The notes under the pieces were generated by a model. That model saw nothing but the letters and a program-made list of their open reading frames with translations, had not been told where the DNA came from and did no database searches. This document shows, piece after piece, positions 31,681-42,900 of a stretch of DNA of 64,000 nt (its first letter is position 1; the number at the start of each line of letters is the position of its first letter). The DNA is from Staphylococcus simiae. GTDB taxonomy: Bacteria; Bacillota; Bacilli; Staphylococcales; Staphylococcaceae. Made by a program: the position numbers and the translations under genes. Location of the stretch: positions 1,674,001-1,738,000 of the forward strand of contig NZ_CP071589.1 in NCBI RefSeq assembly GCF_017357005.1, given 5' to 3'.

Positions 31681-31795
31681 TAATCGGTCTTGCCGTGTGA
31701 GACACGTCATCAAAATATACGCGAGGTTTTTAAATTAACGTACAAAACAGACATTAACGAAATAACTATTTGAAAAATTATTTCTATCGTACTCT
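31681..31795. repeat. Degenerate copy of hairpin repeat R3
   Basis: It starts GGTCTTGCCGTGTGAGAC, like R3 copy 1 (GTCTTGCCGGGGTGGGAC), and about 70 bp later has ACGAAATAACTATTTGAAAA then ATTATTTCT with a flanking CTCTCC. The outer stem has decayed. It fills part of the 554-bp pgsA-cinA gap (31462-32015); the rest shows only the pgsA terminator. Confidence 0.5.
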
Positions 31796-31928
31796 CCACT
31801 ATAATTATTTGACTGAAAACAATTTTTAAATAATTTTCTCTTAACTGGATAATCTAATGTTTAAATTTTAATGATTATAAGATGTATACTTTTGCTTTGA
31901 ATATCATTTAATATACCCAAAATAATAA

Positions 31929-31967
31929 AAAGGTAATTTCTACCAAATTTAAATAGAAATTACCTTT
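31929..31967 (-). terminator. pgsA terminator
   Basis: A perfect 14-bp stem (AAAGGTAATTTCTA and its complement) with an 11-nt loop, then a U-rich tract on the minus strand. It ends the long spoIIIE-ymf-pgsA run. Confidence 0.92.
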
Positions 31968-32015
31968 GATAAATATTAAATTTATATAGCTTTAGTACTA
32001 AACTTCTCAAAATAA

Positions 32016-32600
<585 letters not shown>

Positions 32601-32624
32601 TCATTTCATATTTTGTTATTGTTG

Positions 32625-33017
32625 TTAAAATATTAAAACTAAAAGAATCCATAACACAATAGTAATCAAAATTGCTAACCCCATGATTACTAATAGTTGT
32701 AAAGGTTCTTTAGATTTACTTTTATAAGTTACTTCATTACCATTACTAAAATCTGTTAAGACTTTGTCAAGTTGCTGTTGATTAGATGGTATTTCATCTT
32801 GATGAGCTTGAATAAGTTGGTTAGGTTCAATATTAACAACACTTGCGTATTTCCTAATAAATCCTTCGCTATAATTAGGATTAGGTAGTAAATTTAACTC
32901 GTTATTTTCAATATGTACTAATAAATACCTTTTAAGACCAGTCAATTGTTCTAATTCAGTTAAAGTCATCCCTAATCTTTCTCGTCTACCTTTTAATACT
33001 TCACCAATTGTCTTCAA
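32625..33017 (-). CDS. ymfM: RodZ-like helix-turn-helix membrane protein (YmfM)
   Basis: A 130-residue protein with an N-terminal Xre-type HTH (residues about 4-65, LTELEQLTGLKRYLLVHIE), a short polar linker and one C-terminal transmembrane helix (about 107-129). It resembles the cytoplasmic part of RodZ, which links MreB to the envelope, but lacks the extracellular domain. Start is TTG with AGGAGG 8 nt upstream. Located in the conserved ymfK-ymfM-pgsA order. Confidence 0.85.
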   Translation of the reverse strand: MKTIGEVLKGRRERLGMTLTELEQLTGLKRYLLVHIENNELNLLPNPNYSEGFIRKYASVVNIEPNQLIQAHQDEIPSNQQQLDKVLTDFSNGNEVTYKSKSKEPLQLLVIMGLAILITIVLWILLVLIF

Positions 33018-33039
33018 TAATGAACCTCCTAACTAACAT

Positions 33040-33867
33040 TTACTCAAAGAATCCGAAGCCTCCACCAAATGGATCTCCAAAATCTAAATTATTTTTACTT
33101 TGAATTGTTTGTTGTTTCATATCTTCATATGTTATTTCTTGATTTTCATTTTCTCTTAATTCAATAATATAGTCAAAATCTTCCATAGTATAAGAACTTG
33201 TTTCTACAAATAAATCAGGGTGTTCTACAACTTTAATAGATGGTAAGGTCATTACTTCTGTTACAAGTTCTTGATGTTTGGGATTTGTCTCACGAGCAGT
33301 TACTGCACCATCTATAATATAAACGTGATTACAATCGTACTCTCCTTTAATTAGAGAGCTTCGAACAGTTTGTTTAATGAGTGTTGAACTAATAAATAAC
33401 CATCTCTTATGTGCACAAACACTACCTGCTACGATTGATTCTGTCTTGCCAACTCTAGGCATGCCTCTAATCCCAATTAATTTATGTCCTTCTTCTTTAA
33501 ACAATTCTGCTAAAAAATCAACTAATAATCCTAAATCTTCACGTTCAAACTTAAAAGTTTTCTTATCTTTACCATCCTGTTCAATATAGCGACCATGCCT
33601 TACCGCTAATCGATCACGAAGTTCAGGTTTTTTTAATTTAGTTATCTGAATTTCATTAATTTCACGTGCAATTTGTTCAAAACGTTCTACTTTAGTTAAA
33701 CTATCCGTTTTAATTAACAAACCACGTTTACCTTGATCAACGCCGTTTATTGTAACGATACTGATACCAAGCATACCAAGTAAACTAGAAACATCACCTA
33801 ATAATCCTGGACGATTCATTTCTATTTCATATTCCAGGTACCATTCTTTTTTTTGTGCAATAGTCAT
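33040..33867 (-). CDS. ymfK: YmfK/DUF3388-family protein with ACT-like and P-loop-like segments
   Basis: A 275-residue protein of unknown function. The N-terminus (EYEIEMNRPGLLGDVSSLLG) looks like an ACT ligand-binding domain. Residues 135-142 read GMPRVGKT, a GxxxxGKT Walker A pattern, and IIDGA lies downstream as a possible Walker B. The C-terminus is Gly/Phe-rich (FGDPFGGGFGFFE). The function is not established; I infer a nucleotide-binding regulator. ATG at 33867. Confidence 0.82.
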   Translation of the reverse strand: MTIAQKKEWYLEYEIEMNRPGLLGDVSSLLGMLGISIVTINGVDQGKRGLLIKTDSLTKVERFEQIAREINEIQITKLKKPELRDRLAVRHGRYIEQDGKDKKTFKFEREDLGLLVDFLAELFKEEGHKLIGIRGMPRVGKTESIVAGSVCAHKRWLFISSTLIKQTVRSSLIKGEYDCNHVYIIDGAVTARETNPKHQELVTEVMTLPSIKVVEHPDLFVETSSYTMEDFDYIIELRENENQEITYEDMKQQTIQSKNNLDFGDPFGGGFGFFE

Positions 33868-33959
33868 GGTAAACCCACACCCCTTGTTAGTTTAGCAATA
33901 CTAAAAATTCAATTTTAATAGTCATATTATAACATTAAAAAATTTTAAATGTTATTGAT

Positions 33960-34664
33960 TTACAGATACCAACCACCATTAACTTTTTGAATCGTCCCAG
34001 TAATACTTTTAGCTTGTGAGTGATATAAATATGCACAAGTATGTGCAATTTCAGAAGGTAATACCATACGTTGCTGTGGTAAGTCAGCCAATATACTTGT
34101 CAACTCTGCTTCATCCCAGTATTGAGCCATGTTTCCAGCAACAAAACCAGGAGTAACGGCATTAACAGTAACAGTTGTTAATGCTAATTCTTGACTCAAT
34201 GCCTTAACGAAACCAAGTTGTGCACTCTTCATCGCTGAATATATCGTCTCCATACTCGCACCAGTTTCACCCCATATGGATGAAATAACAATAATTCTAC
34301 CATTTTGACTTTGACGTAATTGATCTACAAAGTAACGACAAATTCTAATTAATTGCAGTACATTTAATTGATAACTGCTATTTATTTGATCATCAGTCAT
34401 ATCTTGAAGCATACCGTATAGTGCCTGTCCACTCGTATATATAAGAAAATCTAATTCTTCTATTCCATTAAAAGTAGCATCTAAATCAAGGGGATGTGAT
34501 AAGTCTGCTTGAATAAAATGAACCCTTTCACCACGATATTGAGCTTCTAATTGCACTAAATCTGCATGACAATAGTGTAAATATACCTCATAACCATCTT
34601 GTAATAAGCGCTTTACTATTGCTGAACCAATTGATCCAGAACCACCAATGACTAAAGCTTTCAT
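33960..34664 (-). CDS. ymfI: SDR-family oxidoreductase, probable EF-P 5-aminopentanone reductase (YmfI)
   Basis: A 234-residue short-chain dehydrogenase. Seen: nucleotide-binding GGSGSIGS, catalytic Ser (VISSIWG, about 128-129) and Y142-SAM-K146. In B. subtilis ymfI is required to complete the 5-aminopentanol group on elongation factor P Lys32; the orthologous position and neighbours make the same role likely here. The start overlaps the ymfH stop by 1 nt (TAATG). Confidence 0.85.
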   Translation of the reverse strand: MKALVIGGSGSIGSAIVKRLLQDGYEVYLHYCHADLVQLEAQYRGERVHFIQADLSHPLDLDATFNGIEELDFLIYTSGQALYGMLQDMTDDQINSSYQLNVLQLIRICRYFVDQLRQSQNGRIIVISSIWGETGASMETIYSAMKSAQLGFVKALSQELALTTVTVNAVTPGFVAGNMAQYWDEAELTSILADLPQQRMVLPSEIAHTCAYLYHSQAKSITGTIQKVNGGWYL

Positions 34665-35950
34665 TATTCTTTAATCTCCAAACGACTGTCTACTTGCTGT
34701 TCTAAATTTAAATATAATGATGTTGTTTCATTTATACTATCTAAAGTAATATTTTCTACTATATCTAACATATCAAAGACACTTACACCTTCAAAATACA
34801 ATTTAGTATATTGATTAGCAATATATTCTGGAGAATTCAAACTTGAAATAAACTCACCAATGAATTGTTTTTTCAATAATTCAAACGCTTGTTGATCTTG
34901 TAACTTACCTTTATATGTTGTTATTTCATCTAACAATAGTTGTTTTAGTTCATCTGGTTGTTGTGTAGCACTTGTAATGATAGAAAAACTATATGTTGGT
35001 TCTAAGACAAATTGATAACCAAATGTATCATCAATTAATCCCTTATTTAATAATTGTTGATAAAAATCCGTTTCTTCTCCAAAAATAAGTTCATAGAATA
35101 ATGACATTTCCAGATCTCTTTGTACATATTTGTGTGGCTCTTCTGACAAAGGTTTATTTTTAAAACCTAGCATTAGTCGTGGTGATTGGATATTCATCTC
35201 TTCAGTTACAAATGCTTCATTAACTTCTTCCGGTTCATCAACTATAGCTCTTGCTATTTTCGGTTGATCCGTTTTATTACGTTTATTTTCATGTTCTTCT
35301 ACTATTTGACAAATATCATTAGGATTGACATCCCCAACAACAAATAGCACCATATTAGAAGGATGATAAAACGTTTCATAACATAAATATAAGTCTTCTT
35401 TCGTAATATCATAAATACTTTCTACACTACCAGCAATATCAACACGTATAGGATGTTTTGAGTACATAGCACGTAAAGTATTAAACATCAATTTATATCC
35501 AGGTTGCTCCTGATACATTTTAATTTCTTCTGCAATGATACCTTTTTCTTTATCAACTGTTTCTTTAGTGAAATATGGCGTCTCTACCATCTTTAACAAA
35601 CGTTCAATATTACTTTTAATATTATCAGTAGCACTAAACAAATAACTTGTACGGTCAAAACTGGTAAATGCGTTTGCTTGAGCATTATCTTCAGCGAATG
35701 CTGTAAATAAGTCTTCCTCTTCTTTTTCAAATAATTTATGTTCTAAAAAATGAGCAACACCATCTGGTACAGTAACATACTGATTTTGACCTAATGGTTT
35801 AAATTTATTATCTAAAGAGCCAAACTGTGTAGTATATGTGACAAATGTTTTTTGAAATCCTGCTTTAGGTATAATAAATAATCGTAAACCATTATCTAAT
35901 TTCTTCTCATATACCCATTCATCTATTTGTTCATAATAATGTTGCTTCAT
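34664..35950 (-). CDS. ymfH: M16-family zinc peptidase YmfH
   Basis: A 428-residue pitrilysin-like protein with the inverted zinc motif HxxEH intact (H67-FLE-H71, context GVAHFLEHKLFE). It would pair with the inactive paralogue YmfF, as M16B two-subunit proteases do. Annotated in some genomes as an EF-P-modification-associated protein; the substrate is unknown. It overlaps ymfF by 4 nt (ATGA). Confidence 0.85.
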   Translation of the reverse strand: MKQHYYEQIDEWVYEKKLDNGLRLFIIPKAGFQKTFVTYTTQFGSLDNKFKPLGQNQYVTVPDGVAHFLEHKLFEKEEEDLFTAFAEDNAQANAFTSFDRTSYLFSATDNIKSNIERLLKMVETPYFTKETVDKEKGIIAEEIKMYQEQPGYKLMFNTLRAMYSKHPIRVDIAGSVESIYDITKEDLYLCYETFYHPSNMVLFVVGDVNPNDICQIVEEHENKRNKTDQPKIARAIVDEPEEVNEAFVTEEMNIQSPRLMLGFKNKPLSEEPHKYVQRDLEMSLFYELIFGEETDFYQQLLNKGLIDDTFGYQFVLEPTYSFSIITSATQQPDELKQLLLDEITTYKGKLQDQQAFELLKKQFIGEFISSLNSPEYIANQYTKLYFEGVSVFDMLDIVENITLDSINETTSLYLNLEQQVDSRLEIKE

Positions 35951-37218
35951 TCTTCGTCACCTCTTTTGGTTAATACATAAACCGTATCTAAATATGCTTC
36001 ATTTGCAACTGTCATAATATCTTGATAATTAACATTACTTATCTCTTCTATAAAATCATCCTTGGTTTGTGGCTGATCCAACAAAATCTGGTTATGCATA
36101 ATTTCGATAATACTTTTTGGTCTATCTTCAGATTCAAATCTATGAGATATTATAATTTTTTTGGCAAGTTCTAACTTTTCTTCAGAGAATTCTCCATTTG
36201 CTAGTTTATTAAATTCCGATATAACAGTTTCTTTTGCTATTTCATATTTATCACTTGAAACACCACTTAAAACAAATAAATAACCGTTTTTACCATCAAT
36301 TTGAGAATGAATAGAATATGCCAAACTTTGTTTTTCTCTCACTTCATTAAATAAAACAGATGATGGATCGCCACCGAACATCATGTTTAAAACAACAAAT
36401 GCAGCATAATTTTTATCACCATATCTAGTATTAAATCGATATCCTAAATTTAATTTAGCTTGATCAACTTCATCATAGGTAACAATATAATTGGGCTCTG
36501 TAATGCTTATATTTTTAAAATTATTTTTCTGTTGCAATGTGGTAGCAAATGGTTTTATTGGAAACATATTTTTTATTTTAGCTACTACTTCTGATTCATT
36601 AACATTCCCAACTACATATACTGCACAATGGTCATTATTAATCATTGATTGATATGTATGATATAAACTTTGCGCAGTAATATGTGGTATTTGTTCTAAT
36701 TGCCCAGTTGATAAATATTTGTATGCTTCATCTTCAAACATATAATCTAGCATTTTTAAAAATGAATATTGTGCTTTGTTATCCACCATTGCTTCGATTT
36801 TCTTTTGTAGTAATGTTTTCTCTTGTTCAACAATATTAGTATCAAATGCATTATCTTTAATTAAAGGGTTCCAAATAATTTCATATAATAAGTTTAATCC
36901 TTGTTCAAGTAGCAATTCATGATTTTTTAAATAACGCTCATTGACAATTTCTAATGATAACGTAATAACATGTTGATCTTTAAATTTCGTAACTGTGCTA
37001 TTTACATAAGCGCCGTATAATTCTGCCAAATGATTATTAAACAATTTATCTGTCGGCCATAATTTTGTAGCTCTTACTAAAATTTTACTTAATAATGAAC
37101 GTGCGGTGATTGTGTCGTAGTCTAAGGGTGCCATAAATTTAAAAACAATTGTCGTGGTCTTAAATTTTGTTGTTGGTGTAATATTAATATGTATATTGGA
37201 TGATGAACTTTGTTCCAA
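35947..37218 (-). CDS. ymfF: M16-family protein YmfF, zinc site absent
   Basis: A 423-residue M16 homologue with the same two-domain layout as YmfH but no HxxEH at the expected place near the N-terminus, so probably the non-catalytic subunit of a YmfF-YmfH heterodimer. A Gly-rich FGGDPSSVLFNEVREKQSLA segment corresponds to the substrate-binding domain of active subunits. Start is TTG with GGAG 8 nt upstream. Confidence 0.85.
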   Translation of the reverse strand: MEQSSSSNIHINITPTTKFKTTTIVFKFMAPLDYDTITARSLLSKILVRATKLWPTDKLFNNHLAELYGAYVNSTVTKFKDQHVITLSLEIVNERYLKNHELLLEQGLNLLYEIIWNPLIKDNAFDTNIVEQEKTLLQKKIEAMVDNKAQYSFLKMLDYMFEDEAYKYLSTGQLEQIPHITAQSLYHTYQSMINNDHCAVYVVGNVNESEVVAKIKNMFPIKPFATTLQQKNNFKNISITEPNYIVTYDEVDQAKLNLGYRFNTRYGDKNYAAFVVLNMMFGGDPSSVLFNEVREKQSLAYSIHSQIDGKNGYLFVLSGVSSDKYEIAKETVISEFNKLANGEFSEEKLELAKKIIISHRFESEDRPKSIIEIMHNQILLDQPQTKDDFIEEISNVNYQDIMTVANEAYLDTVYVLTKRGDEE

Positions 37219-37246
37219 GTTATTAACTCCTTTATTATGTGTGTAA

Positions 37247-37960
37247 CTATATTTTTCGAGATAGTTTAAATTGTACTAAGCTATTTTTCATATAATTTAA
37301 TGAATATAATACTGGTTCATTAAATTCATTATAATGTGTTATTTTTAATAAAATTAAACCTTCATGCAATGATGCATTTAAAACTTCTGAAATACGCGGT
37401 TCATAGTTAATCGCTTCAATTTCTGTATCAGCATAACAAATATTATGGCCACTTTGTGTTTTAATTGCACTTAAGATTGAACCGTTACTCATTTGATAAC
37501 CCGTGCAAGTCAAATTTCTTTTAGCAATTTTGTCCATACAATAAACAACAGGATTACCATTAGCTGTTCTTATTCGTTCGATGAGCGTGATAGCCTCACC
37601 ATCTTTAACATTTAATAATGATGCGTCTAATGAAGTTGCAGGTTGTTCATCAAAATTTAAATATTCGGTGCCACTTTCATAGCCAGCATTTTTGATCATT
37701 TGTCCAATGCTCACTAATTCATTTAATGGATAAAAGAAAGGGGGTAGTGTTTTTACACTTGTACCCTCTTCAAAATTATCTTTAATGACTTGTTCTGTAA
37801 TTAATGCCTTAATTGCTTCATTGACATCATCAGTTTTGACATTTAATTGTCGAGCAATCGTTAAATCACTTGGTAACGTTTCACCATTGTGTAATTTATT
37901 CTGCTCTATCAAATTTAAAATGTATTGTTTTACTTTATAAATAGCGTTTACTTCTGACAT
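37247..37960 (-). CDS. ymfC: GntR-family transcriptional regulator (YmfC type)
   Basis: A 237-residue regulator with an N-terminal winged helix (ETLPSDLTIARQLNVKTDDVNEAI, residues about 24-48) and a C-terminal UTRA/HutC ligand domain. The ligand is unknown. It begins 2 nt after the spoIIIE stop and is probably co-transcribed with it, as in other Firmicutes. Confidence 0.87.
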   Translation of the reverse strand: MSEVNAIYKVKQYILNLIEQNKLHNGETLPSDLTIARQLNVKTDDVNEAIKALITEQVIKDNFEEGTSVKTLPPFFYPLNELVSIGQMIKNAGYESGTEYLNFDEQPATSLDASLLNVKDGEAITLIERIRTANGNPVVYCMDKIAKRNLTCTGYQMSNGSILSAIKTQSGHNICYADTEIEAINYEPRISEVLNASLHEGLILLKITHYNEFNEPVLYSLNYMKNSLVQFKLSRKI

Positions 37961-37962
37961 TG

Positions 37963-40347
37963 TTACACCTCGTCATTATTTAGATCAATTAGTACTTGTC
38001 TTGGCTTACTACCTTTTTGTGGACCAATCACTTGATTACGTTCTAAATCGTCCATCAATCTTGACGCTCTATTATAACCAATTCTGAATTGACGTTGTAG
38101 TAGTGACGTACTTGCTTTTTGTTGTTCAATAACAAATAAATATGCTTCGTCATATAAGGCATCTTCACTTTTCATCTCAGATTTATCAACTGGAGCATCA
38201 GGTTCCATTTCTTTAACATAATTTGCTTGCTGTTGTTGGACAACATAATTCACAACATCTTGAACTTCTTGATCACTTAAAAATGCGCCTTGAATCCTAG
38301 TTTGAGTAGAATCACCATTACCAACATAAAGCATATCACCTTTACCTAACAGTTTCTCTGCACCACCAGTGCCTAAGATTGTTCGTGAATCTGTTTGCGA
38401 ACTAACAGCAAAAGCAATTCGTGATGGTATATTATTTTTTATGATTCCTGTTATAACATCAACAGATGGTCTTTGTGTTGCAACTATTAAATGGATACCC
38501 GCTGCACGTGCCATTTGTGTAATACGCTGTATGGCATTTTCAACTTCTTTACCAGCAACCATCATTAAGTCAGCTAATTCATCAACAATTACAACGATAT
38601 ATGGTAATTCTGCTTGTTTTTCATCTAATTCTTGATTTTGCTTACGTATAAAGGCATTATATCCTTTAATATTTCTAGTTGCAGAATGTTGGAATAAATC
38701 ATAACGTCTTTCCATCTCTGCAACTATCTTTTCTAAAGCTTGTGCAGCTTTATGTGGGTTTGTCACAACTGGTATTAATAAATGAGGTATACCATTATAA
38801 ACATTTAATTCAACCATTTTCGGATCAATTAACATCAATTTAACTTCGTGTGGTTTAGCGTTTAATAAAATACTCGTTATGATACCATTAATACATACAG
38901 ATTTACCACTACCCGTCGAACCTGCAACTAATAAATGTGGCATTTCGTCAAGTTGAACAGTAATCGGATCGCCTGAGATATCTCTTCCTAAACCAACTTC
39001 TAACTTATTATTAGACGGGAATTTCTCATCTAAAACTTCTTTAAGAGAAACTAAAGATATTTTCTCATTTGGTACTTCAATACCCACTGCAGATCTACCA
39101 GGAATTGGCGCTTCAATTCTAACGTCTTTAGCAGCTAGTGCTAATGCGATATCGTTATGTAAATTGACAATTTTACTAACTTTAACACCCTGTGCTGGTT
39201 GAATTTCATATTGTGTCACTGCAGGCCCAATTTTAATCTGCGTCACTTTAGCATTAACACCAAAATCTTTCATCGTATTTTCTAAAATTTGACCTTTACG
39301 TTGAACTTCACTTTTAGAAGTTGCTTGTTGTTTAGCTGGTTGATTTAATAATGTTAATGGCGGTATAACATATTCAACATTCGTAACTTCGCCCGCTTCT
39401 ACAATAGATCCTTCAACTTCTGAGCTACTATCGTCCTCTAATTCATGCTGTGAATTATTTTTATTAGAAGGCCTTTCTTCGGTTACATCACTTGATTTAC
39501 TATTATCTTGATTATATAAATGTTTCTTGCGAGAGGATTGTTGAGGTTGTTCTTCACTGTCATCATGACCAAAAATTGGTATTGGTCTATCATTAGACAC
39601 TTCAGCGACTTCAGGTAAATCGCTTACATCCTTAATAGTTACATCAGTTACTTTTTGCTCCTCAGCTTTTTGTGATTTAAGTTGTGCTTTCTCTTCTTTT
39701 TTCTTTGCACGTTGTTCAGAACGCTCTTGCATATTCATTTTCATAGAACTAAACCATGTTTTAAGATTTTCTAAAACAAGTTTTGATACATCTCTATGAC
39801 GATGATTAGTTAATAAAATCACACTAGATATGAGTAATAATAATGTAATTAATACAACACCAATAATTGAAATTAGTGGTTCACTAAGAATAAACAAATA
39901 ATACCCTAAAACACCTCCACCAAAATTAGGGAACATTGTATGTTCATATGACTTGTATACGTAAGTTAATACAGGCTCACGTTCAGATTTAATGCCACTG
40001 TTGAAATAATATATAAGTTGACATAAGAATAGCAACGCAAATTGTAACACGATTGAACCTGTAGTTCTTCTAGATTTAGGGATACGTTTAGAATATGTTA
40101 AATAACCAGTTGATAATAACACTAAGATATACGTTAAATACCTACTAAATCCAAATAAATAATTAAAGAAGCTATCAATAACACGTCCAATAATTCCTAA
40201 TTGGAAGATACCTAAAACAACTAAAATAACTACTAAGATAGCTATGACATATCTTATGGGATTATCATTTTGCTTTTTTCTAGAATTTGTACGTTTTTTA
40301 GTTGTTCCTTTTTTCTTCGTTGTGGGTTTTCTTTTGGTTTGTGGCAA
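37963..40347 (-). CDS. spoIIIE: DNA translocase FtsK/SpoIIIE
   Basis: A septal DNA pump that clears chromosome from the division plane; staphylococci use it with a second FtsK in growth since they do not sporulate. The 794-residue product has a basic N-terminus, four hydrophobic helices (about 34-190), a variable linker, the ATPase ([26 protein letters not shown]) and a C-terminal gamma winged helix ([19 protein letters not shown]). TTG at 40347 lies 8 nt after AAGGAGG; a GTG 9 nt upstream overlaps that site. Confidence 0.95.
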   Translation of the reverse strand: MPQTKRKPTTKKKGTTKKRTNSRKKQNDNPIRYVIAILVVILVVLGIFQLGIIGRVIDSFFNYLFGFSRYLTYILVLLSTGYLTYSKRIPKSRRTTGSIVLQFALLFLCQLIYYFNSGIKSEREPVLTYVYKSYEHTMFPNFGGGVLGYYLFILSEPLISIIGVVLITLLLLISSVILLTNHRHRDVSKLVLENLKTWFSSMKMNMQERSEQRAKKKEEKAQLKSQKAEEQKVTDVTIKDVSDLPEVAEVSNDRPIPIFGHDDSEEQPQQSSRKKHLYNQDNSKSSDVTEERPSNKNNSQHELEDDSSSEVEGSIVEAGEVTNVEYVIPPLTLLNQPAKQQATSKSEVQRKGQILENTMKDFGVNAKVTQIKIGPAVTQYEIQPAQGVKVSKIVNLHNDIALALAAKDVRIEAPIPGRSAVGIEVPNEKISLVSLKEVLDEKFPSNNKLEVGLGRDISGDPITVQLDEMPHLLVAGSTGSGKSVCINGIITSILLNAKPHEVKLMLIDPKMVELNVYNGIPHLLIPVVTNPHKAAQALEKIVAEMERRYDLFQHSATRNIKGYNAFIRKQNQELDEKQAELPYIVVIVDELADLMMVAGKEVENAIQRITQMARAAGIHLIVATQRPSVDVITGIIKNNIPSRIAFAVSSQTDSRTILGTGGAEKLLGKGDMLYVGNGDSTQTRIQGAFLSDQEVQDVVNYVVQQQQANYVKEMEPDAPVDKSEMKSEDALYDEAYLFVIEQQKASTSLLQRQFRIGYNRASRLMDDLERNQVIGPQKGSKPRQVLIDLNNDEV

Positions 40348-40408
40348 TTGATACACCTCCTTCTCGTTATAAGTATATTGTAATAAATCATTTTATTATG
40401 AGACGTCG

Positions 40409-40545
40409 AAAGAGGTAAGAACAACCTCACTCGTTACTAATTCATTAATTGAAATAACGTAAACATTAGCTCAACTATATTAGTATAAAATATAAAGTCA
40501 TAGTAAATACTAAATTTATATTTTGTGAATTGTTCTAACCTCTTT
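40409..40545. repeat. Long-range inverted repeat upstream of spoIIIE
   Basis: AAAGAGGTAAGAACA (40409-40423) is the near-perfect complement (14 of 15) of TGTTCTAACCTCTTT (40531-40545), spaced by about 107 bp of AT-rich DNA. It fills most of the spoIIIE-rnjB gap and could fold the spoIIIE leader or the rnjB 3' end. No U-tract terminator is visible for rnjB. Confidence 0.45.
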
Positions 40546-40564
40546 TAATGTTTGTTAATTAAAA

Positions 40565-42238
40565 TTATATTTCTGATATGACTGGAATAATCATAGGACG
40601 ACGTTTAGTACTTTCAAATAACAGCTTACTAATTTGGTCTCTCATATTTTGTTTGATTTCTGACCATTCAATACGTTTTTCTTGTAAGCCAGCTTCTACA
40701 ATTTCACGTACTTTATCTTCTGCCTCTTGTAGTAAATCTTCACTTTCTCTTACATAAACAAAGCCTCTTGATTGAATTTCCGGTCCAGCAGCGATTTTTC
40801 TATTTTTAGGATCTAACGTCACAACAACTATAAATATGCCGTCTTCTGCTAATAAATGTCTATCTCGTAATACGATATTACCTACATCGCCGACACCTAT
40901 ACCATCAATCAAAATGTTACCTGATGTAACTTTTTCATTTATGATCATATTTTTACCATCATAATTAATAACGTCACCTTTTTCTACAAGGAAGATCTTT
41001 TCGGGAGATACACCAGCTTCTGCCGCTAATTTTGCATGAGCAATTTGCATTTTAAATTCACCTTGTACTGGTATAAAGTACTCAGGTTTCATTATATTTA
41101 ACATCATTTTTAATTCTTCCATACATCCATGGCTAGATGCATGGATTTTTTTATTATTTGGAATAATATGTGCTCCTGCACGTACCAATTCATTTAAAGT
41201 ATCTGCAATAATCACTTCCATATTAGCTGAAGCTGTAATTGCTAAAAATACTGAATCTCCTTTTTCTATATTCATAATTTTATGTTTATGCTGAGCCATC
41301 TGACTTAAAGCTTCAACTGGCTCACCTTGCATTCCTGTAGCAATGATAATAACTTCATTCTTAGGATAGTTATCAACTTCTGTAATTGGAATCAGTAAAT
41401 CTTTTGGAATATCAAAATAACCCATTTTTCTAGCAATATTAAATGAACTTTCTAAAGAACGACCCAAGAAAGATACTTTTCTATTTAATCTACTAGCTAT
41501 ATTTAATACTTGTTGGATACGAATGAAATTAGAAGCATAGCATGATACGATTAAACGTCCACGTACTTTAGCAAATGCGTCATACATATGATGTTCAATA
41601 ACATTTTCAGGTGTGTTATAGCCCGGTTTCTCGGCTTCAGTTGAATCACTAATCAACACAAAGACGCCTTCTTCTCCAATTTCAGACATACGTTTAAAAT
41701 CTGGTGCATAATGACCATGTAAACTTTGATCGAATTTAAATTCTCCTGTGTATACTATTGCACCATAAGAAGTGTGAATACAAACACCTAAGCTATCTGG
41801 AATACTATGTGTAGTGTTAAAGAAACTTACATTGACATTCTTGAATCTCATAATAGAATCATGATTAACAGTATAATAGCGTACTTTTTTATCAATGTTA
41901 CGGGCTTTCATGCTTTCTTTTACTAACGCTATTGTTAATTTTGAACCATATACTGGTGCATCTAATTGTTCAAGAACGTAACTCACTGCACCAATAGCAT
42001 GTTCGTGTCCATGAGTTAAGAATATACCTTTTAATTTATCTTTATTTTCAATTACATAAGAAATATCAGGAATAACAATATCTATCCCTAACATTTCATC
42101 TTCTGGAAACATTAATCCAGCATCTAACATAAACATTTCATCGTCTACTTCAACGATGTACATATTTTTAGCTATTTCGCCAACACCACCAAGTGGAATA
42201 ATGCGAATATCTTTATTATTTTTCTTTATTAAACTCAA
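40565..42238 (-). CDS. rnjB: Ribonuclease J2
   Basis: A metallo-beta-lactamase/beta-CASP ribonuclease that partners RNase J1 in 5'-3' exonuclease and processing work. The 557-residue product has the beta-CASP and C-terminal domains, but its first metal motif reads H76-GHEHA rather than HxHxDH, i.e. Asp80 and His81 of the canonical site are His and Ala, in line with weak activity reported for J2 proteins. TTG at 42238 has GGAGG 7 nt upstream and gives the standard length. Confidence 0.95.
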   Translation of the reverse strand: MSLIKKNNKDIRIIPLGGVGEIAKNMYIVEVDDEMFMLDAGLMFPEDEMLGIDIVIPDISYVIENKDKLKGIFLTHGHEHAIGAVSYVLEQLDAPVYGSKLTIALVKESMKARNIDKKVRYYTVNHDSIMRFKNVNVSFFNTTHSIPDSLGVCIHTSYGAIVYTGEFKFDQSLHGHYAPDFKRMSEIGEEGVFVLISDSTEAEKPGYNTPENVIEHHMYDAFAKVRGRLIVSCYASNFIRIQQVLNIASRLNRKVSFLGRSLESSFNIARKMGYFDIPKDLLIPITEVDNYPKNEVIIIATGMQGEPVEALSQMAQHKHKIMNIEKGDSVFLAITASANMEVIIADTLNELVRAGAHIIPNNKKIHASSHGCMEELKMMLNIMKPEYFIPVQGEFKMQIAHAKLAAEAGVSPEKIFLVEKGDVINYDGKNMIINEKVTSGNILIDGIGVGDVGNIVLRDRHLLAEDGIFIVVVTLDPKNRKIAAGPEIQSRGFVYVRESEDLLQEAEDKVREIVEAGLQEKRIEWSEIKQNMRDQISKLLFESTKRRPMIIPVISEI

Positions 42239-42287
42239 AATTTTACCTCCTAAATTTGTTGCCCGTCCATATATAAACTCACCATTT

Positions 42288-42316
42288 ATTATAAGTGAAA
42301 ACACGCATGATGTACA
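42288..42316 (-). promoter_or_regulatory. rnjB promoter
   Basis: The minus-strand TGTACA (42311-42316) and TATAAT (42288-42293) are spaced 17 bp, about 50 nt upstream of the TTG start. Confidence 0.68.
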
Positions 42317-42747
42317 CTATTATTCACTTTGATATCATTCTGTTTATCATAAACAATGTTTAAAATTATTTGTTGATCGTATATCTATTCTGATTATCTT
42401 CAATCAAAGGTTGTTATGGTTGAATATTTTTTATCTAAATGATGTCATAGTTAAAATCGACTTACAGTTGTATTTGTATTTTGTGACACATCATTGTAGT
42501 TTAATTGCTCTTATTTGTTGTCATTCTCGTCCTCCAACTGTTATTTATAGAAAATTCCATATTTGTATACTAAAGTTCTTAATTCTAAACTTTTAGCATC
42601 ATAGAAGAGAGATTGCAATTGATTTTCAACAGATTGATTCCGTAGATGCCTGTCTAGAACAATAATGTAAAATTGACAAATATCTATTTAATGCTGAGTT
42701 CTATACACTCCAGTAAGATATAAAAAATAGATATATTCCGACATTAT

Positions 42748-42809
42748 AATCCAGACAGTTACCACCAAATGCTTAATTTTAAGTGTAAAATGCTTTTTGT
42801 CTCAGACTC
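42748..42809. repeat. Dispersed repeat R2, copy 2 (reverse orientation)
   Basis: CCAGACAGTTACCACC to TTTTTGTCTCAGACTC matches the reverse complement of 11821-11882 at most positions, including the inner palindrome TGCTTAATTTTAAG. It lies alone, without STAR units. Elsewhere in the gap 42317-42832 I see nothing. Confidence 0.7.
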
Positions 42810-42832
42810 ATTCCTCGCAAAAAAACTGCTGA

Positions 42833-42869
42833 ACAATCATTAAGATTATTCAACAGTTTCATTTTTATA
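42833..42869 (-). terminator. pnp terminator
   Basis: AAACTG / CAGTTT with inner TGAA / TTCA pairing, then U7 on the minus strand, 31 nt after the pnp stop. Confidence 0.88.
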
Positions 42870-42900
42870 AACAAACTAATATAAGCATGTCAGATAGTCA

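Noticed and set aside
37963..40347. Sporulation function for SpoIIIE
   Set aside because: Staphylococci do not sporulate; here it is a chromosome-segregation FtsK-type pump.
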